Positions 26,109 to 36,935 of a stretch of DNA of 64,000 bases are shown here, in pieces. Source of the stretch: an uncultured Nitrosomonadaceae bacterium (GTDB lineage Bacteria; Pseudomonadota; Gammaproteobacteria; Burkholderiales; Nitrosomonadaceae); the NCBI GenBank assembly GCA_943787405.1, contig CALSMH010000001.1, positions 186,001-250,000 on the forward strand, written 5' to 3'. Position 1 is the first letter of the stretch; every line of letters starts with the position of its first letter. Below the pieces are notes generated by a model. The model made no database searches. It had not been told where the DNA came from and saw only the letters and a list, made by a program, of their open reading frames with translations. The translations under genes and the position numbers were made by a program.

Positions 26109-26717
26109 TTACTGAGTTTTTGCATGTATTTTAATAAGATTTGCCTTAATACCACTCTGCAGTAGAGATGATCTCGTCTTTTTGATGGTGTCGATTTTCG
26201 TAAAGGGGCCCACTCGAACCCTGTGCCACATACCTTTTTCAGATAAATCTGCCGACTGAACGTATGCTTCCATGCCAAGCATGGCAATCTTTGCCTTAAG
26301 GCTTTCTGCGTCCTCTGTATCCTTGAAGGACCCTACCTGAAGGTAATATTTATCTTTAAGGATCGGTTGTTCTGCGGCTTTCTGTAACTCTATTTCAGTG
26401 ACCGGTTCCTCATTACCCGGCAGCATCTCGTAAAATTCAAATCGTGTTTTTTCATTTGGATCTTTATTTTGGCCCTGACTATTATCTAGTATTAGCATTT
26501 CTTGTAAGGCTATATTTCCATTTTTAGAAGGTTCTATTTTTGTGTTAACTTCAGGCTTCTCATTCTGAATGAATGGGCTGGGCGCTTGATGAATATACAT
26601 CCATACACCAATAGCGCTAACAAGACCGAGTGCATAGCCTATGAATAATCCTAAAAAAAGATTTGAGCCTTTTTTTCTAGAATTAGATCTTGATGGGGAC
26701 TTGTAGTCTCTACTCAT
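26109..26717 (-). CDS. SPOR-domain protein (FtsN-like)
   Basis: The 202-residue protein has a short basic cytoplasmic end, one membrane helix at about 21-42, a low-complexity periplasmic linker and a carboxy-terminal SPOR domain (about 125-200; YYLQVGSFKD and VRVGPF). SPOR domains bind peptidoglycan stripped of stem peptides at the division site, so a cell-division role like FtsN is likely. It follows argS by 23 bp, an arrangement common in Betaproteobacteria. Confidence 0.88.
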   Translation of the reverse strand: MSRDYKSPSRSNSRKKGSNLFLGLFIGYALGLVSAIGVWMYIHQAPSPFIQNEKPEVNTKIEPSKNGNIALQEMLILDNSQGQNKDPNEKTRFEFYEMLPGNEEPVTEIELQKAAEQPILKDKYYLQVGSFKDTEDAESLKAKIAMLGMEAYVQSADLSEKGMWHRVRVGPFTKIDTIKKTRSSLLQSGIKANLIKIHAKTQ

Positions 26718-26740
26718 AAATTTTTTGCAGCTTTATATGC

Positions 26741-28495
26741 TTACATTTTATCAGGTGCGCTTACACCTAGCAGAGTTAATCCATTAACAAGTACTTGCCG
26801 TATTGATGAAATTAGTGCCAGCCGGGCAAGTCGAATCGGTATTTCCGGCACAAGAAATCGGGAAGAATTATAATAACTGTGGAACTCAGCTGCTAGCTCC
26901 CTAAGATAGAATGCAACCAGATGAGGAGAAAGGTCTCTTGCTGATACCGCCACTATTTCAGGGTAATCGATCAGTTTCTGTAGTAGTGATAATTCTGCGG
27001 CACTAGAGAGTTGGCTTGTATCTGCTGCGGTCAAAAGTGAAGGGTTCTCACCCCACTGCTTCATAACACTGCACACTCGTGCATGGGCATATTGTATATA
27101 ATATACTGGGTTATCATTATTTTGTGATTTCGCCAGGTCCAGATCAAAGTCTAGGTGTTGATCACTTTTACGTAACAGGTAAAAGAATCGAGCGGCATCA
27201 TTACCTACTTCCTTACGTAATTCCCGTAAAGTTACAAATTCTCCGGAACGGGTAGACATGGGTACCTTAACACCCTCGCGGTAAAGTACTGCAAATTGGA
27301 CCAATGCTATTTCGAGTTTTGTTGGGTCAAGTGTTAATGCTTGCATTGCCGCTTTCATGCGTGGAATATAGCCGTGATGATCGGCGCCCCATACATTAAT
27401 TATTTGCTCAAAGCCACGTTGAAATTTATTGAGATGATAGGCAATGTCGGAAGCAAAATATGTGAATTTCCCGTTCTCTCGTTGCACAACTCGATCTTTT
27501 TCATCACCAAAATCAGTTGAGCGAAACCAGGTGGCACCATTTTTCAGATATAAGAAATTATTTTTTTTAAGTGAGGCAATAACTTTAGATACTGCATCAT
27601 TTTCAAATAGAGACAATTCTGAGAACCATTCATCAAAAACTACTCCGAATTCCATTAAATCATTACGGCAGTCACTCAACTGCTCAGTTAATACGAAATT
27701 ATGAATATATACATAGTCCTGCCCAAGGCTATTTTTGGCCTCTGATATTAATTGATCAAGTAGTATTTCGGCGGCACCTTCTTCTTTTATTTCGCTAGTA
27801 ACTGTTGACGTAAGCATCTCATGCTGCGGCACATAGTTGGACCCATGGGCCTTGTATATTAATTTTGCCATGTCACGAACGTATTCCCCTTGATAGCCAT
27901 TACTTGGAAAGGGTATATTTTGGCCATTTAATTCAAGGTAACGCAACCAAACAGAAGTCGTCAGAATATCCATTTGCCTTCCTGCATCATTAACGTAGTA
28001 CTCGCGTGATACTGAAAAGCCTGCTGCAGTAAGTATGTTGGAAAGGCTTGCGCCAAATGCTGCACCACGCCCATGCCCAACATGTAATGGACCAGTAGGA
28101 TTTGCTGAAACGAATTCCACCTGAATTTTTTTTTCTGAACCAAAGGTTCCGTAGCCAAATTTTTTACCACTCTCCAGCACAATTCGCGGAAATTGTTGCT
28201 TAGAAGCCGTCTTTAGAAATAGATTAATGAATCCAGCTCCCGCAATTTCAACCTTCTCAAGATGGGGTGAGGCAGGCATCGCATTTATTAATATCGTAGC
28301 AATATCACGTGGACTTTTACGCAGCGGTTTTGCCAGTTGCATTGCAAGATTACAGGAGTAGTCTCCGTGATCAATTTGTTTTGGGCGAGAAAACTCGATA
28401 TTAATACCTAAGTCTGCGGCTGATAGTGTGCACAACGCGTGGCGTAGAAGATCTTCAAAATGAGACTTAAAGTTAGTATGGTTTGGTAGGCTCAT
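26741..28495 (-). CDS. argS: Arginyl-tRNA synthetase
   Basis: ArgS charges tRNA-Arg. The 584-residue protein has an amino-terminal tRNA-recognition domain, the class I HIGH-type motif HVGH in TGPLHVGHGRGA, and the segment KVPMSTRSGE in the place of KMSKS, normal for this enzyme. The DALR anticodon-binding domain lies at about 455-584 (starting near YAHARV). It lies 74 bp downstream of hslU. Confidence 0.97.
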   Translation of the reverse strand: MSLPNHTNFKSHFEDLLRHALCTLSAADLGINIEFSRPKQIDHGDYSCNLAMQLAKPLRKSPRDIATILINAMPASPHLEKVEIAGAGFINLFLKTASKQQFPRIVLESGKKFGYGTFGSEKKIQVEFVSANPTGPLHVGHGRGAAFGASLSNILTAAGFSVSREYYVNDAGRQMDILTTSVWLRYLELNGQNIPFPSNGYQGEYVRDMAKLIYKAHGSNYVPQHEMLTSTVTSEIKEEGAAEILLDQLISEAKNSLGQDYVYIHNFVLTEQLSDCRNDLMEFGVVFDEWFSELSLFENDAVSKVIASLKKNNFLYLKNGATWFRSTDFGDEKDRVVQRENGKFTYFASDIAYHLNKFQRGFEQIINVWGADHHGYIPRMKAAMQALTLDPTKLEIALVQFAVLYREGVKVPMSTRSGEFVTLRELRKEVGNDAARFFYLLRKSDQHLDFDLDLAKSQNNDNPVYYIQYAHARVCSVMKQWGENPSLLTAADTSQLSSAAELSLLQKLIDYPEIVAVSARDLSPHLVAFYLRELAAEFHSYYNSSRFLVPEIPIRLARLALISSIRQVLVNGLTLLGVSAPDKM

Positions 28496-28569
28496 GGATG
28501 CATCAATAGTCTTGTGCGTAGCTAGAAAATTATCATAGTATCAATGTAAATGGTTGGCACATGGTTTTT

Positions 28570-29901
28570 TTAGAGTACGTACCGGGCCAAATCTTCTCTT
28601 TGAGACAAGTCTTTGAGTCTTTTATCTACATAAGAAGAATCTATAGAGACATTAGTTCCACTGTGACTTGAAGCATCAAAGGAAATTTCCTCCAAAAGTT
28701 TTTCCATGACAGTGTGAAGTCTCCTTGCCCCAATATTTTCAGTTTTCTCATTAACTTCAAAAGCGATTTCGGCTAAGCGCTGAATTGCTTCTGGTAGAAA
28801 TTCTAATTTAATTTTTTCGGTCTTCATAAGCGCTTCATATTGACGCGTCAGGCAAGCGTCAGTGTTAGTAAGTATCTGTACAAAATCAGCAGTATTAAGG
28901 CTAGCTAGTTCGACACGTATTGGAAACCGCCCCTGCAATTCAGGTATGAGGTCAGAAGGTTTGGAAAGATGGAAAGCCCCACTGGCTATAAATAATATAT
29001 GGTCAGTTTTGATCATGCCATATTTGGTGGAAATAGTAGTCCCCTCAACTAGTGGCAATAGGTCACGTTGTACACCCTGACGAGAAACATCACTTCCTGA
29101 CGTTTCAGACCGACTGGTTATTTTGTCAACTTCATCTAGAAACACAATTCCATTCTGTTCAACTGTCTGTATTGCCTTTAACTTTAATTCTTCATCATTA
29201 ATTAGTTTCGAAATTTCTTCTTCTGCGATAATTTTTTTTGCTTCTTGGATTCTTAGTTTTCGGGGTTTTTTTCTTTCTCCGCCTAAGTTCTGAAACATAC
29301 CCTGGATTTGTGAGGTAAGGTCTTCCATTCCAGGTGGGGCAAATATTTCCGCCTGTGTTTGTGTAGTTGAAATTTCTATTTCTATTTCCTTTTCATTGAG
29401 CGTGCCCTCACGTAATTTCTTTCTAAACTTTTGACGGGTGGCGTTATCATTCTCTTCATTTTCTGTTTGTGAACTCAGATCCCGTGCGGGTGGTAGCAGT
29501 ACGTCAAGAATTCGTTCTTCTGCATGGTCTTCAGCTCTTGGACGTATAATGTGAGCTTCCTGCTCACGTAATTGTTTGATAGCAGATTCTGCTAAATCCC
29601 GAATGATGGAATCAACATCACGCCCAACATAACCCACTTCAGTAAACTTGGTTGCTTCAACTTTAATGAATGGAGCATTTGCTAGTTTGGCTAATCGGCG
29701 CGCTATTTCAGTTTTGCCAACGCCAGTAGGACCTATCATTAAAATATTCTTCGGGGTAATTTCCTGTCGTAGAGGGTCTGCTACCTGCTGCCTACGCCAA
29801 CGATTTCTGAGCGCGATAGCAACAGCCTTTTTAGCAGAATTTTGACCAATAATATGTTTATCGAGTTCTTCTACAATTTCTTGTGGGGACATTTGGGACA
29901 T
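28570..29901 (-). CDS. hslU: ATP-dependent protease ATPase subunit HslU
   Basis: HslU is the AAA+ unfoldase that feeds the HslV protease. The 443-residue protein has Walker A GPTGVGKT at 57-64, Walker B VFLDEVDK near 250, a variable I-domain between them and the carboxy-terminal RYVL that inserts into HslV. It follows hslV after 53 bp. A heat-shock promoter was not identified. Confidence 0.97.
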   Translation of the reverse strand: MSQMSPQEIVEELDKHIIGQNSAKKAVAIALRNRWRRQQVADPLRQEITPKNILMIGPTGVGKTEIARRLAKLANAPFIKVEATKFTEVGYVGRDVDSIIRDLAESAIKQLREQEAHIIRPRAEDHAEERILDVLLPPARDLSSQTENEENDNATRQKFRKKLREGTLNEKEIEIEISTTQTQAEIFAPPGMEDLTSQIQGMFQNLGGERKKPRKLRIQEAKKIIAEEEISKLINDEELKLKAIQTVEQNGIVFLDEVDKITSRSETSGSDVSRQGVQRDLLPLVEGTTISTKYGMIKTDHILFIASGAFHLSKPSDLIPELQGRFPIRVELASLNTADFVQILTNTDACLTRQYEALMKTEKIKLEFLPEAIQRLAEIAFEVNEKTENIGARRLHTVMEKLLEEISFDASSHSGTNVSIDSSYVDKRLKDLSQREDLARYVL

Positions 29902-29954
29902 AGATTCAAATATTTGTTAAAAAATGTAATAGATATTCTGTATCTGGGTCCAGA

Positions 29955-30476
29955 TTATTCTAAGACCTCGATATTATGGTTTTGATTAGTATAAATACAC
30001 AAGTCTCCAGCGATAGAGAGTGATCTCTTGACAATTTCCAGGGCCTCCAGATCTGTATTCTCGAGTAGTGCTCGAGCGGCCGAATGAGCATAGCTACCCC
30101 CGCTGCCAATTGCAGCAAGCCCTAATTCAGGCTCAATTACATCACCTGCTCCTGTAATGATGAGAGTAGTTTCTTTGTCGGCTACGACGAGCATTGCTTC
30201 TAAGCGACGCAAAACACGGTCGGTACGCCAGTCTTTTGCCAGCTCTACTGCAGAACGCATAAGGTGACCGTGGTGTTTTTCTAGTTTACCTTCAAAGCGT
30301 TCGAATAATGTGAAGGCATCCGCAGTGCCACCAGCAAATCCCGCAAGAATTTTCTCATGATAGAGCCTGCGAATTTTTCTGGCACTGGCCTTGCCTACTA
30401 CAGCGCCTAGGGTTACCTGGCCGTCACCGCCAAGCGCAACTTGTGAGCCTCGTCGTGCTGAGAGTATGGTTGTCAT
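29955..30476 (-). CDS. hslV: ATP-dependent protease peptidase subunit HslV
   Basis: HslV is the proteasome-like peptidase of the HslUV complex. After Met removal the amino-terminal Thr ([10 protein letters not shown]) is the nucleophile; GDGQVTLG and the [14 protein letters not shown] segment are typical. 173 residues is the normal length. It is encoded directly before hslU and 84 bp after xerC. Confidence 0.97.
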   Translation of the reverse strand: MTTILSARRGSQVALGGDGQVTLGAVVGKASARKIRRLYHEKILAGFAGGTADAFTLFERFEGKLEKHHGHLMRSAVELAKDWRTDRVLRRLEAMLVVADKETTLIITGAGDVIEPELGLAAIGSGGSYAHSAARALLENTDLEALEIVKRSLSIAGDLCIYTNQNHNIEVLE

Positions 30477-30560
30477 GAAATTGGTCCGTTGAATGGGATT
30501 GAGCTTGAGTAAACATTGAATTATAGCGCCAATTTGCTGAGAAAAGTATTTCTGTCGGCT

Positions 30561-31460
30561 TTAGCCTTTCTTTTTTGCTCTTGGATGCGTAGCATCGTAG
30601 ACCTTAGCTAGGTGTTGGAAATCAAGATGGGTATAAATTTGTGTGGTACTGATATTTTCGTGTCCTAGCATTTCTTGTACAGCACGTAAATCCGCGCTAG
30701 ATTGTAGCAAATGAGAGGCAAATGAATGTCTTAATACATGGGGATGTACATTCAGGCTGATACCTTGTTGCAATGCTCTCATTTTCAGGCGCTGACTAAC
30801 TGACCGCGAACTGATGCATTTGCCATTTCGCGAGAGAAACAGCGCATTCTCCCCGGGCTTGAGTAATGCTGGACGCCATTTCATCCATTCTCTTAGCGCC
30901 TGAAGCGCCTTACTGCCAACTGGAACGATACGAGTTTTATCGCCTTTTCCATGAATACGTACGGTACTTTCGGTAAAATTTAAGTCCTCAGGTGTAAGGC
31001 TAATGAGTTCGGTTAAGCGTAGGCCAGAAGAATAGAACAATTCAAATATAGCTCTATCTCGCGATGTGATTAAATCATTAGTCTTAAATTCCAGGAGCTT
31101 GGCAGCTTCGTCAGGTGATAGAACATGGGGCAGAGGTTTTGTAGATTTTGGCGCACGTAAACCTGCACAAGGGTTATGAGTGTAACCATGGTCACGCGCT
31201 AGGTAATTATAGAGGCCGCGCCATGCTGATAGCATTCTTGCCAGGCTTCTCCCAGAGAGCCCTTTGCTATGAAGTTGAGCTACAAAGCGACGGATGTGAT
31301 GAATTTTTAGTTGGTAAAGGGGGGTTTCTGCAGCGAGCTTTAGTAGGGCCGCCATGTCACGCGTATAACTTTCACAAGTTAGTGGCGATAATCGTCGTTC
31401 ATTTGTAAGGTGAGAGATATAGGCTTCGACCAGCGAGGTTGGATTATTACTAGATATCAT
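30561..31460 (-). CDS. xerC: Tyrosine recombinase XerC
   Basis: XerC, with XerD, resolves chromosome dimers at dif. The 299-residue protein has the amino-terminal SAM-like core-binding domain and a catalytic domain with Arg (SSGLRLTEL), HVLRHSFASHLL and the nucleophilic Tyr in TQIYTHLD. It sits between DUF484 (8-bp gap) and hslV, the usual betaproteobacterial context, so it is the cellular recombinase and not an integrase. Confidence 0.94.
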   Translation of the reverse strand: MISSNNPTSLVEAYISHLTNERRLSPLTCESYTRDMAALLKLAAETPLYQLKIHHIRRFVAQLHSKGLSGRSLARMLSAWRGLYNYLARDHGYTHNPCAGLRAPKSTKPLPHVLSPDEAAKLLEFKTNDLITSRDRAIFELFYSSGLRLTELISLTPEDLNFTESTVRIHGKGDKTRIVPVGSKALQALREWMKWRPALLKPGENALFLSRNGKCISSRSVSQRLKMRALQQGISLNVHPHVLRHSFASHLLQSSADLRAVQEMLGHENISTTQIYTHLDFQHLAKVYDATHPRAKKKG

Positions 31461-31468
31461 ATTTATCT

Positions 31469-32140
31469 TTATTTATTACATTTGGCTAGACGATATCGCG
31501 AAATAGCAGTGCTTATAAGATCCCCCATCCGTTGTAAATAGAGTGTTCCCATTTCGGGGTAGAACCGTTGAGGGTCTTCACTTGCTAGGACCAAGAGGCC
31601 AATGGTCTGTTTAGTTTTCAGAGGGACTATTGAGAAAGAACGCAAATTGGTAGCGCTCTCACCAAACCATTGCTTAATTTCATCGGTCAACTGAGGCCCA
31701 CAGTATGGGTGAAGTAAGTTATTGGCCATTGTATGAATTTCTGTGTTGGTGTTAATGAATTTAGAGGCTTCTAGATTGTCATAGTCTATATTCCATAAAC
31801 GGAGTTCCACATGAGGTATTAAAAAATTATCCTGTAGAATCGAATTAAGCTCATTCAGTAAATCATTCAGATGGGAGAAGGCAAGAAGCATGATAGACAA
31901 ATGATGCATTTTCTCGCTAATAACATCATTTTCTTCGCCAAATTTAACCAATTCACGTAATTTATCCTGCAGAATTTGGTTGTTATCTCGCAAGGTGACA
32001 ATTTGTCGTTGGCTGATGGGAATAGCCCTGCCACCATGAGGATGTGGAACATAAATATCAGATAACATATCAGCATATTCATCAAAGAATTGTGGGTGTT
32101 GTTTAAGATATTGAGCCACGTCTTCTGAACTAAACTTCAT
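31469..32140 (-). CDS. DUF484 family protein
   Basis: The 223-residue protein starts with a short helical segment that includes YLKQHPQFFDEYADML and then a GAF-like fold (about 75-215, with SFSIVPLKTKQTIGLLVLAS). This is the DUF484 family, nearly always encoded between dapF and xerC in Proteobacteria; function unproven. Gaps are 19 bp from dapF and 8 bp to xerC. Confidence 0.92.
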   Translation of the reverse strand: MKFSSEDVAQYLKQHPQFFDEYADMLSDIYVPHPHGGRAIPISQRQIVTLRDNNQILQDKLRELVKFGEENDVISEKMHHLSIMLLAFSHLNDLLNELNSILQDNFLIPHVELRLWNIDYDNLEASKFINTNTEIHTMANNLLHPYCGPQLTDEIKQWFGESATNLRSFSIVPLKTKQTIGLLVLASEDPQRFYPEMGTLYLQRMGDLISTAISRYRLAKCNK

Positions 32141-32159
32141 ATTCCCTCCTTAGTTAAAT

Positions 32160-32987
32160 TTATAGCTCAATTTCTCCGTCAAATACAGAAATAGCGGGCC
32201 CTGTCATCCAGACTGGATTATTGCCCCCTTCCCAACAAATACTTAAATTACCCCCAGTAGTCCTTACCGTAACTTTTGAATCTAGTAGTCCTCGAGTAAT
32301 TCCTGCTACTACAGCAGCACATGCACCAGTGCCACAAGAAAGGGTTTCGCCAACGCCTCTTTCGTACACTCTTAAACTAATATGTTCACGGTTTACTATC
32401 TGCATATACCCAGCGTTTACATGTTTAGGGAAGCGTGAGTGGCTTTCTATTAAGCTGCCTTCAGATAATACTGGTGATTGATTGATATCTTCAACAATTT
32501 GTACCGCATGTGGATTTCCCATAGAAAGAATACTAAACTCTATTTGTTTCTCATTGACCTCTAACAGATATGTGAGCATACGTTTATCGGCGATAAAGGG
32601 AATTTTTTCTAGCTCGAACTTAGGGGTACCCATATTCACAGTCACTTCGCCATTAATTTCTAATTTAGAAAAAATGATTCCGCCAAGCGTTTCCACACTA
32701 ATTTCTTTTTTTTGAATCATTCCTTTGTCATAAACATAGCTTACTAGACAACGTGCACCATTACCGCATTGTTCTACTTCGCCACCATTAGAATTGAAAA
32801 TACGATACCGGAAATCAGCATCGCTTTCTGTCCTTTCTATTAACAGAATCTGATCACAGCCTATGCCAAGACGACGGTTCGCAAGGTAACGTAATTGCTC
32901 CAGACTTAAATTTACAGATTGATTCACACAATCAATAAGAACAAAATCATTGCCCAAGCCATGCATTTTAGTAAATTTATATTTCAT
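32160..32987 (-). CDS. dapF: Diaminopimelate epimerase
   Basis: DapF converts LL- to meso-diaminopimelate for lysine and peptidoglycan. Both catalytic cysteines are visible: Cys74 in EQCGNGARC and the second in LSCGTGACA near residue 218. 275 residues is the usual length. It is the first gene of the leftward run dapF–DUF484–xerC–hslV–hslU–argS–SPOR–dsbA–SDR–msrA and is divergent from metK. Confidence 0.96.
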   Translation of the reverse strand: MKYKFTKMHGLGNDFVLIDCVNQSVNLSLEQLRYLANRRLGIGCDQILLIERTESDADFRYRIFNSNGGEVEQCGNGARCLVSYVYDKGMIQKKEISVETLGGIIFSKLEINGEVTVNMGTPKFELEKIPFIADKRMLTYLLEVNEKQIEFSILSMGNPHAVQIVEDINQSPVLSEGSLIESHSRFPKHVNAGYMQIVNREHISLRVYERGVGETLSCGTGACAAVVAGITRGLLDSKVTVRTTGGNLSICWEGGNNPVWMTGPAISVFDGEIEL

Positions 32988-33057
32988 TATTTAAGCTCAA
33001 TATTTTTAGACAAAGTATCAGCTATCTTTTCTTAATTACGATAAATATTGCCAAATC

Positions 33058-33066
33058 TGGTATAAT
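33058..33066 (+). promoter_or_regulatory. Extended -10 promoter for metK
   Basis: TGGTATAAT at 33058-33066 is a perfect extended -10 element in the 136-bp gap between dapF and metK. No good -35 is found 17 bp upstream, as expected for extended -10 promoters. Transcription would start near 33073, leaving a leader of about 50 bases. Confidence 0.6.
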
Positions 33067-33123
33067 GTAGGGTGCATGAAAGATTATAACTAACTAAATA
33101 AAATCCCATATAAAAGAAATAAC

Positions 33124-34305
33124 ATGAGCGAGTATATATTTACTTCAGAATCTGTCTCCGAAGGCCATCCAGACAAAGTGTCGGATCAGGTTTCTGATGC
33201 GGTCTTAGATGCAATTTTAACCCATGATAGTGACGCACGGGTAGCCTGCGAAACGTTATGTAGTACTGGCCTAATAGTTATGTCAGGAGAGATTACTACT
33301 AATGCCTCAGTAGATTACAACGTAATTGCCCGCGAAACTCTTAAAAGCATTGGCTATACCAGTTCAGATATTGGTTTTGATGCTAGTACTTGTTCGGTAT
33401 TAACCGCTTTTAATAAGCAGTCCCGAGATATTGCGCAAGGAGTCGATCGTACCAAAGAAGATGAATTAGATCAGGGTGCGGGTGATCAGGGGTTGATGTT
33501 TGGTTATGCATGTAATGAGACGCCTCAATTAATGCCGATGCCGATTCACTATGCGCATAGGCTGGTAGAGAGACAGGCAGAGATGAGAAGAAGCGGACGT
33601 ATGTCGTGGTTGCGTCCAGATGCTAAATCGCAGGTATCAGTTAATTATAAAAACGGAAATCCACAAAGCATTGAAACTGTTGTAATTTCTACACAGCATA
33701 ATCCTGAAATCTCACATGCTGATTTAACTGAAGCTGTAGTTGAGGAGATTATTAAACCGGTTCTTCCAAAGGGAATGCTAGATAGCAATATCCGCTACCT
33801 AGTTAATCCTACCGGGCGGTTTGTAGTTGGTGGACCAATGGGGGACTGTGGGCTAACTGGACGTAAAATTATTGTAGATACTTATGGCGGTGCAGCACAT
33901 CACGGTGGAGGTGCTTTTTCTGGCAAGGATCCTTCCAAGGTAGACCGATCAGCGGCATATGCTGGACGTTATGTGGCCAAGAATATTGTTGCAGCTGGAA
34001 TTGCAAGCAGGTGTGAAGTACAGATAGCATATGCAATTGGTGTAGCGCATCCGGTTTCCTTGATGGTTGAAACTTTTGGTACCGGTAAGATGTCTGATGT
34101 TAAAATTGCAAAATTAATTGAGCGGAATTTTGATTTGCGGCCACGCGCGATTATTCACTCGCTTGATTTATTGCGCCCAATTTATCTTAAAACTGCTTCT
34201 TACGGTCATTTCGGGCGGGATGAGCCAGAATTTACTTGGGAGGCAACTGATAAAGCTGCGCAACTTAGTGACGATGCCGGCATTAAGAGAGCGGTAGAGT
34301 CGTGA
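33124..34305 (+). CDS. metK: S-adenosylmethionine synthetase
   Basis: MetK makes S-adenosylmethionine from methionine and ATP. The 393-residue protein has the amino-terminal motif GHPDKVSDQ (His15, Asp17), [12 protein letters not shown] near 120 and [16 protein letters not shown] near 265. It begins the methyl-cycle block metK–ahcY–metF. The ribosome site is weak (AAAGAA). Confidence 0.97.
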   Translation: MSEYIFTSESVSEGHPDKVSDQVSDAVLDAILTHDSDARVACETLCSTGLIVMSGEITTNASVDYNVIARETLKSIGYTSSDIGFDASTCSVLTAFNKQSRDIAQGVDRTKEDELDQGAGDQGLMFGYACNETPQLMPMPIHYAHRLVERQAEMRRSGRMSWLRPDAKSQVSVNYKNGNPQSIETVVISTQHNPEISHADLTEAVVEEIIKPVLPKGMLDSNIRYLVNPTGRFVVGGPMGDCGLTGRKIIVDTYGGAAHHGGGAFSGKDPSKVDRSAAYAGRYVAKNIVAAGIASRCEVQIAYAIGVAHPVSLMVETFGTGKMSDVKIAKLIERNFDLRPRAIIHSLDLLRPIYLKTASYGHFGRDEPEFTWEATDKAAQLSDDAGIKRAVES

Positions 34306-34351
34306 GAGATAGCAGGACTAGTTTTAAGTTATATTAGTTTCCCCCCCTTAT

Positions 34352-34422
34352 GCCGAGGAGCGCTGCAGTGGGTATAACCCCTCGAGGCTTGGTATATAAG
34401 GGCACTGTAACAACTGCGCTCT
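34352..34422 (+). ncRNA. S-adenosylhomocysteine (SAH) riboswitch
   Basis: The 135-bp space between metK and ahcY carries the conserved SAH riboswitch core. CCGAGGAGCGCTGCAG starts at 34352; CCGAG (34352-34356) pairs with CTTGG (34387-34391) with one G·U pair; a small GGGT/ACCC hairpin lies between (34369-34379); and GAGCGC (34357-34362 region) can form the pseudoknot with GCGCTC at 34415-34420, after AACAACT. Known members sit before ahcY and raise expression when SAH accumulates. The ahcY ribosome site (AGGAAA) follows about 10 bp later. Confidence 0.9.
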
Positions 34423-34440
34423 CTCATCTTAGGAAATCTT

Positions 34441-35874
34441 ATGAACGTTGAGCTTAAATCTATTAGCACTAAAAATACCGAATATAAAATTGCTGATATA
34501 TCTCTTGCAGGGTGGGGTCGCAAGGAAATCGCTATTGCTGAAAATGAAATGCCTGGTTTGGTGGGGCTACGTGAAGAATACGCGGGACAAAAGCCCTTAA
34601 AGGGCGCTCGTATTGCGGGCTCGCTTCACATGACAATTCAGACCGCCGTATTAATAGAGACGTTAGTTGATCTAGGGGCAGAAGTACGCTGGGCTTCATG
34701 TAATATTTATTCAACTCAGGATCATGCGGCAGCAGCAATGGCGGCTGAAGGCATTCCAGTATTTGCCTTTAAGGGTGAATCATTAGATGAATATTGGGAA
34801 TATGCTCATGAGATATTCAATTGGTCTGGCGACGGAGAGTTAAGTGCACCTAACATGATTCTTGATGACGGTGGTGATGCGACACTTCTAATTATCCTTG
34901 GAAGTAAGGCGGAAAAAGACCTATCAGTTCTTGATAACCCTGGCAATGAAGAGGAGGAGGTTTTATTTGCATCAATCAAAAAACGACTGGAGGTTCAGCC
35001 AGGGTGGTATTCCAACGTATTGGCTAATATTCAAGGGGTGACGGAAGAAACCACTACCGGTGTTCATCGTTTGTACGAAATGCAGAGAGACGGGGAGCTT
35101 CCGTTCCCTGCTTTCAATGTGAATGACTCAGTTACAAAGTCAAAATTTGATAATTTATATGGTTGCCGTGAATCACTAGTGGACGGAATCAAGCGTGCAA
35201 CCGATGTAATGATTGCAGGTAAAATTGCTTTAGTGTGTGGTTTTGGGGACGTAGGCAAGGGCTGTGCTCAGTCCTTGCGAGGACTTGGGGCTACCGTATG
35301 GATTGCTGAGATAGATCCGATTTGCGCTCTTCAGGCGGCGATGGAAGGTTACCGTGTTGTTACTATGGATCAAGCCTGCGATCAGGCTGATATTTTTGTT
35401 ACAGCAACGGGTAATTTACGTGTTATCGCTCATGATCACATGCTGAAAATGAAAGATCAGGCCATCATTTGTAATATTGGACACTTCGATTCAGAGATAG
35501 ATATTGCCTCCGTTCAGAAATATCAGTGGGAGAATATTAAACCACAGGTAGATCATGTAATTTTTCCAACAGGTCGCCGGATCATCGTGTTGGCACAAGG
35601 GCGTCTGGTAAATTTGGGTTGTGCTACAGGCCATCCATCTTTTGTAATGTCCTGTTCATTTGCTAATCAGGTGTTAGCTCAAATAGAGCTATGGAAAAAT
35701 GGAGAAAATTACCAAAATAATGTTTACGTATTGCCAAAGCAACTAGATGAGAAAGTTGCACGCTTGCACATTAAAAAGCTAGGAGTTAATCTCACTGAAT
35801 TAACCGATGAGCAGGCTAAGTACCTAAATATGGATAAAAATGGGCCATTCAAGCCAGAGGCGTATCGGTATTAA
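34441..35874 (+). CDS. ahcY: Adenosylhomocysteinase
   Basis: AhcY hydrolyses S-adenosylhomocysteine to homocysteine and adenosine, removing the inhibitor of methyltransferases. The 477-residue protein has the substrate segment [15 protein letters not shown] near 61, the NAD-binding GFGDVGKG near 266, and ends in KPEAYRY, the conserved carboxy-terminal loop. It is controlled by the SAH riboswitch in front of it and followed by a terminator and metF. Confidence 0.97.
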   Translation: MNVELKSISTKNTEYKIADISLAGWGRKEIAIAENEMPGLVGLREEYAGQKPLKGARIAGSLHMTIQTAVLIETLVDLGAEVRWASCNIYSTQDHAAAAMAAEGIPVFAFKGESLDEYWEYAHEIFNWSGDGELSAPNMILDDGGDATLLIILGSKAEKDLSVLDNPGNEEEEVLFASIKKRLEVQPGWYSNVLANIQGVTEETTTGVHRLYEMQRDGELPFPAFNVNDSVTKSKFDNLYGCRESLVDGIKRATDVMIAGKIALVCGFGDVGKGCAQSLRGLGATVWIAEIDPICALQAAMEGYRVVTMDQACDQADIFVTATGNLRVIAHDHMLKMKDQAIICNIGHFDSEIDIASVQKYQWENIKPQVDHVIFPTGRRIIVLAQGRLVNLGCATGHPSFVMSCSFANQVLAQIELWKNGENYQNNVYVLPKQLDEKVARLHIKKLGVNLTELTDEQAKYLNMDKNGPFKPEAYRY

Positions 35875-35888
35875 TACCTAGTTGTAGG

Positions 35889-35937
35889 AATATGGAGAAA
35901 AGCTAACGTTAGTAGTAGCTGCTTTCTCCATATTTTT
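35889..35937 (+). terminator. Intrinsic terminator between ahcY and metF
   Basis: AATATGGAGAAA (35889-35900) pairs perfectly with TTTCTCCATATT (35923-35934), with two further pairs inside; T residues follow. It lies only 15 bp after the ahcY stop and 7 bp before the metF ATG, so it may attenuate read-through into metF. Confidence 0.75.
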
Positions 35938-35944
35938 CATATTT

Positions 35945-36823
35945 ATGGGTATAGTAAAAATGGAATCGCAAAAACAACCTATACGTGCTTTTAGTTTTGA
36001 GTTTTTTCCACCACAAACGCCAAAAGGTGTGGAGAAATTGCGTGTTACACGTCAACAATTAGCACAATACAATCCAAAGTTTTTTTCTGTAACTTTTGGT
36101 GCTGGGGGTTCTACACAAGACCGCACGTTTGAAACAGTTTTAGAAATTCAGGCTGAGGGATATGCTGAAGCCGCCCCTCATCTTTCTTGTATTGGCTCAA
36201 CCAGTGAAAACATTCGTTCCCATCTCCAGAATTATTTGGATAATGGTATCAATTATATAGTTGCACTACGCGGGGACCTTCCTTCAGGGATGGCTCAACC
36301 AGGAGAGTTCCGCTATGCCGCAGAATTGGTTAAATTTATTCGCAGAGAATTTGGAGATTCTTTTCATATTGAAGTAGCTGCTTATCCGGAATGCCACCCT
36401 CAGGCAAATTCTGCTCAGGATGATTTGCAGAATTTCAAGCGTAAAATAGAAGCAGGAGCTAATTCTGCCATCACTCAATATTTTTACAATGCAGAGGCAT
36501 ATTTTAAATTTTTAGATTCCTGTGAAACTGCAAACATAAACGTTCCTATCGTACCAGGTATTATGCCAATAAATAGGTTTGCTCAATTAGCTAGATTTTC
36601 AGATGCATGTGGTGCAGAGATTCCACGTTGGCTTAGGAAAAAGATGAACGGGTATGGAGATGACAGTGCATCAATTCGAGCATATGGAATAGATGTTGTA
36701 ACTGACTTATGTAGTCAATTACTTGCTGCGGGCGCACCAGGGTTACATTTCTATACGATGAATTCTTCAGATCTGACAACTGAAATTTGGAACAGGTTGG
36801 GATTACAAGTAAGACCCAAATAA
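35945..36823 (+). CDS. metF: 5,10-methylenetetrahydrofolate reductase
   Basis: MetF reduces methylene-THF to methyl-THF, the methyl donor for methionine synthesis from homocysteine. The 292-residue barrel protein has FSFEFFPPQTPKG at the amino end (catalytic Glu), TFGAGGST, ALRGDLP, ITQYFYNAEAYFKF and PGIMPI. An inner ATG at 35963 (MESQKQ) is also possible. The clear context with metK and ahcY completes the methyl cycle except for methionine synthase, which is not in the window. Confidence 0.95.
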   Translation: MGIVKMESQKQPIRAFSFEFFPPQTPKGVEKLRVTRQQLAQYNPKFFSVTFGAGGSTQDRTFETVLEIQAEGYAEAAPHLSCIGSTSENIRSHLQNYLDNGINYIVALRGDLPSGMAQPGEFRYAAELVKFIRREFGDSFHIEVAAYPECHPQANSAQDDLQNFKRKIEAGANSAITQYFYNAEAYFKFLDSCETANINVPIVPGIMPINRFAQLARFSDACGAEIPRWLRKKMNGYGDDSASIRAYGIDVVTDLCSQLLAAGAPGLHFYTMNSSDLTTEIWNRLGLQVRPK

Positions 36824-36872
36824 ATAATACTTGGCACAAGCACGGGTTTAAATCTTTTAGAGTCACACCTTT

Positions 36873-36911
36873 TTATTAGGTGGGATAATTATGAATTATC
36901 TCACCTAATAA
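36873..36911. terminator. Strong hairpin between convergent metF and aminotransferase genes
   Basis: An 18-bp stem (outer arms TTATTAGGTG and CACCTAATAA) with a 3-base loop lies midway between two convergent genes. No clear U-tract is present on either strand, but the stem is strong enough to serve both. Confidence 0.65.
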
Positions 36912-36935
36912 ATCGGGTAGCGAATGAGGCTATAT

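Noticed and set aside
30561-31460. Tyrosine recombinase as a sign of an integrated element
   Set aside because: Its sequence and its place between DUF484 and hslV identify the housekeeping XerC; no attachment repeats or phage genes are near.
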